From Candidatus Poribacteria bacterium (GTDB taxonomy: Bacteria; Poribacteria; WGA-4E; UBA9662): a stretch of 16,845 bases of DNA. Positions 7,821-16,278 of this stretch are shown piece by piece. The first letter of the stretch is position 1. Every line of letters starts with the position of its first letter. The notes under the pieces are model-generated. The model saw only the letters and a list, made by a program, of their open reading frames with translations. It did not search any database and had not been told where the DNA came from. The stretch is from the NCBI GenBank assembly GCA_002699335.1, contig PACG01000145.1, positions 31,627 through 48,471 on the forward strand, in the 5' to 3' direction. The translations under genes were made by a program, and so were the position numbers.

Positions 7821-9743
7821 CTAAAATAAGAATCGGTACATCGGACGGTTAATGGAGATACCGATGAGGCTCCAGATACTACCGATGATGAACTCACCCA
7901 GAATCAAGCCGAAGAAAAAAGGGATCGCTTTCCGATGAGTTCCCATTCCACCGTGTTTCAGTATCACCCACTTGATGACTGAGCTGACTAGAATCGAGAA
8001 CCAAAACACATTCATCGACCAACTACTGGAGATGGCAAATCCAGCCGGATGAAGCGGCCACCAAAAGGCGTTCATCCGCATTAGCATCAGCCAAAATGTA
8101 ATGCCGAGCCCGACGAAGATGGAGATAATTGCCGGTATATCGGGTGAGCGCGGTGCAGTAAGCCAACTCTGTAAGCGGTTGAAAGGCCGGGCGGCGAACC
8201 AATCCCTGGCCCCTTCCAGATAAGAGATGTGATAGAAGGCCCAGAAGGTTGAGAAAATGCCGACCACAATGGCAATCAACATGGCCAATAACAATCGACG
8301 ATTATCGATTTTAGTCCGTTCGGCTAATTTGAACCCTTCTAGAATGTGTGGCATCGGGTGGCCTCGGTAGGCACGGTTAAAAAAGAACAGATAAGCAAAC
8401 ATGGTCAGGTTATTAGCCCCCAAAAAACGAGTACCGAAAATACGGGGCATCATTTCGTCCGGACCGATAAAATGGAGGTCGTGAACCGGAGATCCTAGCT
8501 CAGCTCGCATTCGTGTCACAGCGGTGGCAATAGCATAGTAGATACTAAAAAAGGCAACAATCACCCAGGCCGACATTCCGGTGGCTTTGCAGAAAAAGAT
8601 GATGGCCAGAATAGATCCAATTAAGCAGATCATCATCAGGCGGTAGGACATCGGTTCTTGGCTATCGTCGATAGTGGGATCATTGACAAACACCTTACGT
8701 AAAACGTCAGCCAAATGCTGACGGGTAGTGATAATAGCGATGATAAATAACCCAATGTAAGCGCCAAACGACTGCTCATCAACGAAGGGAAAGTTGGGCA
8801 TATTCCGCAACCCCAATGCATCGCCGGCAATCCGTTCAATTTTCCAGAACAGGTAGAAGAACCAACAGGAAAACGACAGGTCCAAGGGAATGAAAAAGGC
8901 TAAACCGACGGCGAATGGGAAGACCGCGATCGGACTCCAACCGACAGCACTCCAGGGACGTTGGCTGAAGAAAGGTCGCAGATCATAGAGTTTACCTCCC
9001 AGACCAGGTACGTAAGGGAACAGATAGTGCAAACCGTTGAGAACATCAATCGTCCCGGCAACAGCAAACCCTAGCCACAACATTTTTTGACTTAATACCC
9101 CGGTCAACCCGCCATTGATGGTCATTTCGAGTGGGAGTTGAATAATTGGATAACTCAGTTTTTCATACTGCGTCCACTGCTTCCGCACTAGGCTGTTGAT
9201 GCAAACCATCAGAAAGACCATCACCGCTAAGAAGCCCCCCCAGGCTAAAATTGGAGTCAACCAGACCTGAATTACCTCCCATTGGTAGAAGGTTGATTCG
9301 CCTCGGTAGTATTCGACAAGAAACTTCCGATCTTTGACTGCGATCCAGTCGGGAATAAACCGATGGAAGAGACCGGTCCAATCGTTTTCAGAGGTGGCAT
9401 ACCAAAAGGCATACGGGATCATCGGCACCAGCACCCGCATCATATCGTGCCCAGCAAGTGAGGAAGCAATTGCCACCATAATGTAGATGGTCAATAATTC
9501 CCCCTGCGTGATCACTAAGCGGGGAATAGATTTGGAGACAATCCAGTTGAACGCGGTTAGAACGAAGAGACAGAAAATCACATTGTAGTAGAGGGAAACT
9601 GTGGTTGGATAGCCCTGACCAACAGAATCGATGATCCAGTAAGTATTGGGAATAGTGAGCAGCGTTCCTAGCAAAATGGAACGCCAGGTAACTCCGAACA
9701 CTGATCTTTTGTGAGCAGATGAAGTGGAGTTGAGGCGTGACAT
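7821..9743 (-). CDS. Polytopic membrane protein, probable DUF6785/DUF6784 family
   Basis: 640 residues with about a dozen strongly hydrophobic helices spread over the whole length, so an inner-membrane protein. It begins with a short basic tail and the helix ILLGTLLTIPNTYWII. Aromatic-rich loops follow (WYATSENDWTGLFHRFIPDW). A conserved-looking central region reads TRMRAELGSPVHDLHFIGPDE, and a late segment reads LMRMNAFWWPLHPAGFAI. This pattern matches, from memory, the DUF6785 (DUF6784) proteins common in Poribacteria, Lentisphaerae and Planctomycetes, some of which look like oligopeptide-transporter relatives. No function is established, and transport is only a guess from topology. It has no Shine-Dalgarno site; a TATAAT lies 8 bases before the ATG. 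It stands alone, divergent from the aminotransferase. Confidence 0.75.
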   Translation of the reverse strand: MSRLNSTSSAHKRSVFGVTWRSILLGTLLTIPNTYWIIDSVGQGYPTTVSLYYNVIFCLFVLTAFNWIVSKSIPRLVITQGELLTIYIMVAIASSLAGHDMMRVLVPMIPYAFWYATSENDWTGLFHRFIPDWIAVKDRKFLVEYYRGESTFYQWEVIQVWLTPILAWGGFLAVMVFLMVCINSLVRKQWTQYEKLSYPIIQLPLEMTINGGLTGVLSQKMLWLGFAVAGTIDVLNGLHYLFPYVPGLGGKLYDLRPFFSQRPWSAVGWSPIAVFPFAVGLAFFIPLDLSFSCWFFYLFWKIERIAGDALGLRNMPNFPFVDEQSFGAYIGLFIIAIITTRQHLADVLRKVFVNDPTIDDSQEPMSYRLMMICLIGSILAIIFFCKATGMSAWVIVAFFSIYYAIATAVTRMRAELGSPVHDLHFIGPDEMMPRIFGTRFLGANNLTMFAYLFFFNRAYRGHPMPHILEGFKLAERTKIDNRRLLLAMLIAIVVGIFSTFWAFYHISYLEGARDWFAARPFNRLQSWLTAPRSPDIPAIISIFVGLGITFWLMLMRMNAFWWPLHPAGFAISSSWSMNVFWFSILVSSVIKWVILKHGGMGTHRKAIPFFFGLILGEFIIGSIWSLIGISINRPMYRFLF

Positions 9744-9751
9744 GGAAGAAA

Positions 9752-9757
9752 ATTATA
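9752..9757 (-). promoter_or_regulatory. Perfect -10 box 8 bases before the membrane protein ATG (possible leaderless start)
   Basis: On the minus strand TATAAT (9757-9752) is followed by TTTCTTCC and then the ATG (9743-9741). A transcript starting the usual distance from this box would begin at or next to the ATG. No good -35 box is present (TAGCTA at 17 bases). A second candidate further upstream, TTGACG (9881-9876), 17-base spacer, TAATCT (9858-9853), would give a leader of about 100 bases. Confidence 0.4.
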
Positions 9758-9783
9758 GCCTATTCACGAGCGGTTAGCTAGTT

Positions 9784-9807
9784 CTATCCAGGGAAGGAAA
9801 TGGATAG
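9784..9807. repeat. 7-base inverted repeat upstream of the membrane protein gene
   Basis: CTATCCA (9784-9790) and TGGATAG (9801-9807) flank a 10-base spacer, 41 bases before the minus-strand ATG. It could be an operator or leader hairpin. There is no other copy in the window that I noticed, so its role is open. Confidence 0.35.
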
Positions 9808-9950
9808 GTGAACGACACATTGACTCCCTCTAGTAGCAAGGGCAAATATACAAGATTAAATTCGTATGGATCTATCGTCAAAAGTTAGCAGATATATCAA
9901 CACGACACAGATATGCAGGCTAAGCATGTATTCTTTAGCTCAAATTTATG

Positions 9951-9956
9951 TATAAT
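9951..9956 (+). promoter_or_regulatory. Possible -10 box for the aminotransferase
   Basis: A perfect TATAAT in AT-rich sequence, 120 bases before the aminotransferase start, with only a weak -35 partner. The gap 9744-10076 otherwise holds the inverted repeat and the minus-strand promoter candidates, and I see no RNA gene or convincing coding sequence in it. Confidence 0.3.
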
Positions 9957-10076
9957 ATCCTCTATTTGTAGGATAGATCAAATGGGTTGTATTGACGCAC
10001 CTTGCCCATGTGTGGACATGGCAGTTTTAATCTCTATCCGACTTTTTCTTGCAGCGCTAACCTTTAATAATTCTGG

Positions 10077-11285
10077 ATGGGAGACATGGTCTCAAACTTA
10101 AAATCAATGGTTTCTGAGAAAACAGCCCTTTTCACTGAATCTGTGATCCGGATGATGACGCAACGTTGTAACCGGTACCAGGCAGTAAATCTATCGCAAG
10201 GAACACCAGCGTTTCCTACTCCTGAAAAGGTAAAAAAAGCTGCCATTCAAGCGATCGAAGATGGATATAACCAATACAGCATCACATGGGGGGCACCGCA
10301 GTTCCGTCAGGCTATTGCTGAAAAGATGGTGTCCTTCAACGGAATTCCAACCGAGCCCGATCTTCATGTAACTGTCACATGTGGGGCCACTGAGGCCATG
10401 ATGTCCACGATGTTAGCTATTATCAACCCGGGTGACGAGGTAGTGATCTTGGAACCATTTTACGAAAACTACGGCCCAGATGTTGTCGTTTCGGGGGCTA
10501 AACCGATATATGTACCTCTACGTGAAATGTCTGCGTCGAACGGAGCAACGGTCTTTGCTTACGATTCTGATGAACTCCGTGGTGCATTTAGTTTCCGCAC
10601 TAAGGCCATTATTCTGAATAATCCGAATAACCCGCTGGGAAAGGTGTTCACTATAGAGGAGATCGAAGAGATCGCGGCGTTATGTTGTGAGTATGACTGC
10701 TTAGCGGTGACGGACGAAATGTACGAATATATGGTTTATGATGGGCAAGCACACATCAGCATCGGATCCCTCCCGGAGATGCGGGATCGGACGATCACCA
10801 TTTCGGGGCTAAGCAAAACCTATTCGGTGACCGGATGGCGATTAGGGTATGTTATAGCCCCCGAACATCTGACCAATGCAATCCGAAAGATGCACGATTT
10901 CTTAACTGTTGGCGCGCCACATCCGCTGCAAATAGCCGGTGCCGTCGCTCTTCGGTTAGAGGATGCCTATTACCAGCAATTGGTCAATTGGTACGATCAC
11001 AGGCGCCAACTACTGTTGAGTCTATTGGAAGATGCAGAATTTCAGTGCTATAGTCCACAAGGCGCGTACTATATTATGACCGATATTAGCCACTTCGGTT
11101 TTCCGAATGATACCGAGTTCGCACTTTGGTTAGTTAAAGAGATCGGGGTTGGCGGTGTACCAGGCTCCAGTTTTTACAGCCAGCCAGAACTCGGGCGAAC
11201 AAAATTCAGGTTCATGTTTAGCAAGCCTGAATCGGTGCTGCTTGAGGCTGGTCAAAGATTAATGAGCCTCAGGGAAAAAATCTAA
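10077..11285 (+). CDS. PLP-dependent class I/II aminotransferase
   Basis: 402 residues of fold-type I aminotransferase (aspartate aminotransferase superfamily), a soluble cytoplasmic enzyme that exchanges the amino group of an amino acid with a 2-oxo acid. Diagnostic features in order: INLSQGTPAFPTP-like N-terminal segment (VNLSQGTPAF), YSITWGAPQFRQAIA, the cofactor glycine loop VTCGATEAMMS, LNNPNNPLGKV (Asn that contacts the PLP ring oxygen), VTDEMYEYM (Asp to the ring nitrogen, then Tyr), and the Schiff-base lysine K247 in SGLSKTYSVTGWRLG. The late substrate-binding arginine is in KFRFMFSK. The profile resembles the subfamily of methionine/kynurenine-type aminotransferases, but the substrate is not fixed by sequence. 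The start is uncertain: ATG 10077 or ATG 10086, both with poor ribosome binding sites. The gene is followed at 27 bases by the dead glycosyltransferase, so they were probably cotranscribed. Confidence 0.88.
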   Translation: MGDMVSNLKSMVSEKTALFTESVIRMMTQRCNRYQAVNLSQGTPAFPTPEKVKKAAIQAIEDGYNQYSITWGAPQFRQAIAEKMVSFNGIPTEPDLHVTVTCGATEAMMSTMLAIINPGDEVVILEPFYENYGPDVVVSGAKPIYVPLREMSASNGATVFAYDSDELRGAFSFRTKAIILNNPNNPLGKVFTIEEIEEIAALCCEYDCLAVTDEMYEYMVYDGQAHISIGSLPEMRDRTITISGLSKTYSVTGWRLGYVIAPEHLTNAIRKMHDFLTVGAPHPLQIAGAVALRLEDAYYQQLVNWYDHRRQLLLSLLEDAEFQCYSPQGAYYIMTDISHFGFPNDTEFALWLVKEIGVGGVPGSSFYSQPELGRTKFRFMFSKPESVLLEAGQRLMSLREKI

Positions 11286-11312
11286 ATCTACAACCACAGG
11301 TGGAGGCGTGAT

Positions 11313-12749
11313 ATGGTTATTCAGCGAATATACCGTTCAATTCCATTCCAATTTTGCGTAGTCGTTGCTGTTCTCTGGATATTTCATCCTCTATCACCAC
11401 TCCTGATTGATCACTATCAAATTTCTCTGCAAGTAAATAAAAACACCGCGCCTATTTTCGGCGGACCTGACCGTGATCTGAACAGGTGGATTGTTCTACT
11501 GATTATCGTTTTAGTTCTCTATTTTTACCTGATAAGCTATGCTAAAAGCTGAGTTAGTCATACCGACACCAATAATACTGGCTGTAGCGATGGGACTGAA
11601 AATTGCGATCGACGTTAGTGTAACCATGATTAACGGGCAGTTTCTGCTTCCAATCACCGAACATGGCGTGGCGCAATATCTGACAGACGTTCCCAAGTTT
11701 GACAACTTGGGAGACATCTTGAGGAACTATACCGCCAAGGCTAACCAACTACGACTCATGCAGGGACTCATCCACCCGGTCCTGTGCTTACGCTGTGGCT
11801 GCTCACTAAACACTTTGGCTATGACCGATTGACCAAAGCATTCCTGATTATTTTCACCGCTCCGATTAGTCTGATTCCGATCTACCTGCTTGCTAGGCAG
11901 GTCTTTGATCGATGGGTCGCCTGTTATATGTTAGCTCTCTACCTGGTTACCCCTAACATCGTTCTTCTAACGGCAACCTGCATGGACGCTTTCTATGCTG
12001 TGTTCCTGATTTCCAGCATATATTTCTATTTTCTTGCTCTGAGAAAACAGTTCGTAATACTTGCCGTTCTTACCGGAGTGCTCTGGACGTTTCGATGTTC
12101 CTGACGTTTGCCACCACATTTCAGGGCATCTACTTTATAGCCCTGACCGGCCTTACTTATCTCAATAATACAAAGGCTTTTCGCAACCACTTCACTACGC
12201 TGTGTGTGTCAGGCGGAACTTTTGGTCTCGTTTACCTGTGATGTACTTGACAACCGGTTACAATGCAATTGCCTGTCTGGTGCGAGCTATTTACATTGAC
12301 GAACACCGCAGCATTCATCACGGTGGTCTGGGTACCGGTTATGAAACGATGTCACGCTACCTGTTCGTCAGCGCAACAAACCTGTTTGCCTTCTTCTCCT
12401 GTCTCGGTGCTATCACCGTCACGCTGTGGATTCGTGAACTAATCAGTACAATACGGACGATGCCGTCCCTAAAAACCGAGAGAAACCAAATAGAAGATCA
12501 AGAACCAGCGACCGGATCATTCAACTTTCTACTGGCCTACGTAGCCGTTCTAATTCCAATTACCGTTTCTATCCTCTACACGGCAGAAACGGAACGAATC
12601 TGGATGTTCATGGCACCATTTATTCTGATTCCTACAGCACAAAAAAGCACATCGATCAACAGGACAGCCATCAAATCTTCTACGTTACCATAACGCTGCT
12701 TTTTGCCCAAACGGTCGTTTTTGAAATCTTTCTAAACACTTTATGGTAA
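11313..12749 (+). pseudogene. GT-C glycosyltransferase broken by at least five frameshifts
   Basis: A good ribosome binding site (GGAGG) precedes the ATG at 11313. Joined across frames, the product is an ArnT/PMT-like membrane glycosyltransferase of roughly 475 residues. The first piece ends after FYLISYAK, where an extra A in the A run at 11544-11547 breaks the frame. AELVIPTPII continues, shifts again at 11743-11754 into THAGTHPPGPV (the HPPG loop motif of the family), then near 12080 into ALDVSMFLTF, then at 12230-12243 into MYLTTGYNAI, then at an A run at 12641-12646 into QQDSHQIFYVTITLLFAQ, ending LNTLW and TAA at 12747-12749. Between the breaks the sequence stays well conserved, so the loss is recent. 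It is distinct from the intact enzyme at 1581-3344, whose loop motif is HKPP. Confidence 0.88.
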
Positions 12750-12950
12750 TTGGTCGTCGATCTATTTCCTGAATTCAACTACTATGGGCAACAACGGATA
12801 AATGATTGGAGAATATTGGATTCGGTGAGTGGACATGTCCTCAACTCTTGACCACGCCGAGAGCTGGCCTTGATTAAGGATCACCGGTCACTCTTGCCGT
12901 CACCAAGATGATGTTAAAAAGGAAGCCGGAGCAGTAGAAATCGTTGATTA

Positions 12951-13270
12951 TTATTTAACAAATGGAGAACGGATCAAACCTAGTTTTTGATTCATCCAGT
13001 GCTTCATCAAGTGGCACGGAAAGATATTGGCAAGGGAGCTGAACCAACGGTGGCTATCATGGATTCTCAATCGATCAAAACCAGCCAACTGTCTCACCGC
13101 CGAGGCTTCGATGATCACAAGTGAGTCAAAGGGAGCAAAAGCCATATTGTGATTGATAGGTTAGGTATTCCTCTAATAGTCAAAGTCCATCAAGCCAATC
13201 TGGCTGAGGGTAAACAAGCCTTTGAACTCCTGGCAGAAATGCTCTTCTGCAGTAAAATTACGCTTAGGGA
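12951..13270 (+). mobile_element. Fragment of an IS5-family transposase gene
   Basis: One plus frame reads LFNKWRTDQT, stop, FLIHPVLHQVARKDIGKGAE, then TVAIMDSQSIKTSQLSHRRG, FDDHK, stop, VKGSKSHIVIDRLGIPLIVK, VHQANLAEGKQAFELLAEML. This is the IS5-type DDE transposase core: the first catalytic Asp is in IMDSQSIKT (codon 13062-13064), and K-VKG-K-HIVID-LG is the second signature. A TAG at 12981-12983 replaces the expected Trp and a TGA at 13122-13124 interrupts the core. The N-terminal domain, the second half of the core (second Asp and Glu) and any terminal inverted repeats are absent, so it is a dead fragment. The 200 bases to its left (12750-12950) hold nothing I can identify. Confidence 0.8.
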
Positions 13271-13468
13271 AGGTTTACGCAACGTCGTCAGTTGGGGGAG
13301 GCACTTGAAGATCCGTTGACTATGGTCACCCTCACGCCAACCGAAAATTTGAAAGTAGATACGACTAAAGGGCCGGTTGAGATCGGGAAAGATGCGGATC
13401 TGGTAGTACTGGCACCAGACCTGATGGTTCATGCTGTCTTGATTAGTGGTCAGTCAGTTCTTCTCTAA
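13271..13468 (+). pseudogene. C-terminal remnant of an amidohydrolase, like beta-aspartyl (isoaspartyl) dipeptidase
   Basis: An open stretch of about 65 codons ending in TAA (13466-13468) reads RRQLGEALEDPLTMVTLTPT, then KGPVEIGKDADLVVLAPD, then MVHAVLISGQSVLL. The pattern T-P-x-N..K-G-x-(I/V)-x-x-G-x-D-A-D-L-V-V-L followed by a short strand and G-x-x-V is the usual C-terminal end of metal-dependent amidohydrolases. The DPL..VT.TPT lead-in and the DADLVVL-PDL wording fit isoaspartyl dipeptidase best. The metal-binding barrel is entirely missing. The left border coincides with the transposase fragment, so insertion and deletion probably removed the rest. Confidence 0.65.
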
Positions 13469-13486
13469 GATTTAGGCTTGCTTGAA

Positions 13487-15700
13487 CTAGCGATTTTGGA
13501 GTTCGACGATCCACTGCACAACACCATCGCTATATTCGCCATCCTGTGCGGATTGGCCGACTCGTACATTTAGCATCTGTACTTCACTTTTAGACTTGTT
13601 GAAGGGAGAGCCCTGTTGCGAAGCGAACACCTCTTCAGATGGAGATGCCTTCCTAGTAGAAGTTCGATCAGACGAAGCGTGAATGACGGTCGTCGACTCG
13701 CTGATTGTTCCACTAGATTCAAGTTCTTGAACGACCATTATTGCCTGTATTCGTCCGTGGGTTTGGATAGCATCGATGGAGTTCTGAAAGGCGGTGAAGG
13801 CTTTTTGTTTCTGACCCGACTGCTGATGGATTAACCCTATGTAAGCATAGGCTGCCGCTAGTCGAGGCGACTCTGACCGATTTAATAGGAAATCCTGAAA
13901 AGAGACCAGCGCAGCTTGGAAGTTGGCTTGTTGATAGAAAATAGACGCGATCCGGAACTGAGCCTGGTCAGCGAAACTATCCTTGAATCCACCCCCTAGG
14001 TATTGCTCCTGTTCCAAGTGCGCTACCGTTAGCCGGTAAGCGGATAGGGCCATATCAAATTGTTGCAAATGGCGATAAATTTCTCCCAGCTGAAAGCTGG
14101 CTTGCATCGATTGCGGTGAATGGCAATGGTGACGAGTCAAAGAGTCATAGATTTGGATGGCCTGACTTATATTTTTATACTCAAAAAGGTAGATCGAGCC
14201 TATTCGATGCAACGCCTCCGCCACCCAATTTGAATCTGGAAAGGTCGCGACCAGTTGTGTGTAGATCTCCAAAGCCCGTTCAACGTTTTGTAGATCTCGC
14301 TCATAAATCGCACCAATCCGTAACAGGGCGGATGGACAGGGTGTGACTTCCAGAAGTCGCTGGATCGCTGCTTGATGTCTAACTTCAGATAAATCGGCTT
14401 TAGCTTTTTGCGCGTAAAAACTGTCTGGAAAGTTCGTAACCAAATCTCGTCCAATTTCTAAAGCGAGCAGATAGTTTTTCTGACTAACCGATCGCTTAAA
14501 CTGTGCCCACTCATTAGCCGGCAAGTCTGATTCCAATTGTGAGATTTTTTGCTGGATTTGAGCTACTAGCTCTACTCGATCCAGTTTGTATTTAGCGATT
14601 TCGCCAAAATGGGCGGGATCCAAGCTAGGCAGGTATAGGTTCAAAAAGGTTTTGTACGCCTTGATGGCAGAGCGATAGTCGGCAGTTTGAATCTTTTGAT
14701 GGGCAATTTCACTGCTGCCTTCACAAGCAACACCAAGCCAATAAAAAACGGCATATATTTTCCAAAATGACGGATAGTGTTGGATAATCTTTTCAAAGTT
14801 GGCGTGGGCCAGTTTGAATTGTTTCTGTTGACAGTGGATTCGGGCCATTTGATAAATTGCATCGGCAGCAAAAGCGCAAGTAGCATACTGGCTCTCGACC
14901 TGCTGATAGGCATGAACAGCTACACTAGGTCGATGTAGTATCCGGTTGTAAATGTTGCCTAAACGCCACAGTGACTCCGGTGCAAATGGAGTCTGCGGAT
15001 ATTCGGTCACAATTTGCTGGTAGTAGTTGACCGCTTGTTGCGGTTGGTTTAGCGGTTGACGGTAGAGTTCCGCAATCCGGAATTTAGCTTCTGCTTTATC
15101 GATCCGGAATTCCGCTGACTGGTCAATTAGGTTCTGATACTGTTTCTGTCTGATTAGTGCATCTTGTATAGTTCGAATTCGAAGTTGACCGGTTTGGTAA
15201 GCGAAGTGGTCGGAAGGAACATTTTCAGCCAGTTCCTGAAAGGCTCGGATTGCTTTTGGATGCTGACCCAAACGGCAAAATACATCTCCCCTTTTTATCT
15301 GGGCAAGGTAACGGTCATCGGTGAGAGTTGAGAGCCGAATAATATCTTCGAACGCAATTAGAGCTTGGTCGTATTGGTGAGTATATTGATAGTGGAGTTC
15401 ACCCAAGCGATGATTGATATCACTAAGTTGTTCAGGCTCTTCGGTTCGATTTTTTAGGGTGAGAAGGAGGCGTTCAGCACTGGCATACTGGCCAGATTGG
15501 ATCAATGGGTTCAGGTTCTCGATTTGAGCGATCGCCATCAGATTCCAGAACAAGAACACTGCACAGCCGATGTGTCCCGCCGATTTGCTTACAGATCGGT
15601 ATTCATCACATTTGCTCTTGAGGGCGAATACGTTCGGATTCGCCCGTCGAGCTATATTAGCGGCGTTGATTTTGGACGACTTGGATTTGCTGACCGGCAT
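13487..15700 (-). CDS. TPR-repeat envelope protein, third gene of an ECF sigma operon
   Basis: Up to 737 residues. After a basic N-terminal tail, one hydrophobic segment (IGCAVFLFWNLMAIAQ, about residues 44-59) looks like a signal peptide or anchor, so the bulk is outside the cytoplasm. From about residue 60 to 650 it is tetratricopeptide-like repeats of the BamD/YbgF type: QYDQALIAFEDIIR, HPKAIRAFQELAENVPSD, PQQAVNYYQQIVTEYPQT, VERALEIYTQLVATFPDS, ISQAIQIYDSLTRHH, QKQKAFTAFQNSI. These bind partner proteins. The last 80 residues are low-complexity and end in VVQWIVELQNR. The start at 15700 overlaps the anti-sigma gene by 44 bases; a later start near residue 50 would remove the overlap and place the signal peptide first. 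Translation is likely coupled. The partner is unknown. Confidence 0.8.
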   Translation of the reverse strand: MPVSKSKSSKINAANIARRANPNVFALKSKCDEYRSVSKSAGHIGCAVFLFWNLMAIAQIENLNPLIQSGQYASAERLLLTLKNRTEEPEQLSDINHRLGELHYQYTHQYDQALIAFEDIIRLSTLTDDRYLAQIKRGDVFCRLGQHPKAIRAFQELAENVPSDHFAYQTGQLRIRTIQDALIRQKQYQNLIDQSAEFRIDKAEAKFRIAELYRQPLNQPQQAVNYYQQIVTEYPQTPFAPESLWRLGNIYNRILHRPSVAVHAYQQVESQYATCAFAADAIYQMARIHCQQKQFKLAHANFEKIIQHYPSFWKIYAVFYWLGVACEGSSEIAHQKIQTADYRSAIKAYKTFLNLYLPSLDPAHFGEIAKYKLDRVELVAQIQQKISQLESDLPANEWAQFKRSVSQKNYLLALEIGRDLVTNFPDSFYAQKAKADLSEVRHQAAIQRLLEVTPCPSALLRIGAIYERDLQNVERALEIYTQLVATFPDSNWVAEALHRIGSIYLFEYKNISQAIQIYDSLTRHHCHSPQSMQASFQLGEIYRHLQQFDMALSAYRLTVAHLEQEQYLGGGFKDSFADQAQFRIASIFYQQANFQAALVSFQDFLLNRSESPRLAAAYAYIGLIHQQSGQKQKAFTAFQNSIDAIQTHGRIQAIMVVQELESSGTISESTTVIHASSDRTSTRKASPSEEVFASQQGSPFNKSKSEVQMLNVRVGQSAQDGEYSDGVVQWIVELQNR

Positions 15701-16268
15701 AAGATTCTAATTCGGTGCCTTGTGCCTGTTCCTGCACCAACCGAAACATGCCTGCGCTAGCCCAGCTATCGTTTTTTAAATGCTGCATGGCGTTGGCTTC
15801 TTCTAAATGTTGATGGATCTGTTCTTGTCGGTAGGTCTCAAGCCTTAAGGTAGTTGAGGCCAGAACAGATGTTGGGTTTGGGTTGAGAAATCGCCAACCA
15901 GCAATTATTGCAAGGATGAAGGCAATTAGCCAAACTAACTTACGGAACCGGAAGCCGTTCAGCAATAGGCTAACGGAATCTTTGAAGCGAATTATCAGGT
16001 CGAGAAAGCTAAAGCTGAAGAGACGATCGTTAGCCGGAATCGAAGCGGTGACCGTATTGGTTGCTAGTCGTTTATAGACCTCGATTTCGATCTGACCTAA
16101 CTTGGCGTCGGGTAATAGTGGGGCTTCGGTCAGCGTTGCGATTTGATCCAAATCAACCAAATATCGTTGGCAGGGTTGGCAAGTCTCAATATGTCTGGTT
16201 AAATCTAGGTCTAATTCGGAAGATCCATCTAAATAATGGCTAAGCAGTAATCCTTGTTGCGAACACAC
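15657..16268 (-). CDS. Membrane-bound zinc-finger anti-sigma factor
   Basis: 203 residues. The N-terminus has the ZAS pattern: Cys2, then H26-x3-C30-x2-C33 (RHIETCQPCQ), which binds zinc and clamps the ECF sigma factor. One transmembrane helix at about 110-128 (LVWLIAFILAIIAGWRFL) puts residues 1-109 in the cytoplasm and about 75 residues outside, where a signal could be sensed or a protease could cut. The start is a GTG with AGGTG 7 bases upstream; this overlaps the end of the sigma gene region, with only 9 bases between the stop of the sigma gene and this start. Gene order sigma then anti-sigma is the classic arrangement, so release of the sigma factor by an envelope signal is likely. The signal cannot be told from the sequence. 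Confidence 0.85.
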   Translation of the reverse strand: MCSQQGLLLSHYLDGSSELDLDLTRHIETCQPCQRYLVDLDQIATLTEAPLLPDAKLGQIEIEVYKRLATNTVTASIPANDRLFSFSFLDLIIRFKDSVSLLLNGFRFRKLVWLIAFILAIIAGWRFLNPNPTSVLASTTLRLETYRQEQIHQHLEEANAMQHLKNDSWASAGMFRLVQEQAQGTELESYAGQQIQVVQNQRR

Positions 16269-16278
16269 AGTATTTCAC

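Noticed and set aside
9913..10101. A 62-codon plus-strand ORF rich in cysteine before the aminotransferase.
   Set aside because: No ribosome binding site, overlaps the aminotransferase start, and the residues resemble no known small protein. Treated as leader sequence.
12747..12839. Open reading after the TAA of the dead glycosyltransferase, beginning LVVDLFPEFNYYG.
   Set aside because: The glycosyltransferase already ends at a typical C-terminus (LNTLW). The extra 30 codons could be chance or an old extension, and nothing supports either.
976..13124. TGA as a sense codon: all eight intact genes end in TAA or TAG (four each), while TGA interrupts several frames (976, 1321, 6277, 6430, 13122).
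   Set aside because: The long intact genes contain no in-frame TGA and use TGG for Trp. The interrupted positions would need different residues (hydrophobic, Lys/Arg, Trp), and the same genes also carry TAG stops and frameshifts. Eight genes are too few to prove avoidance of TGA.
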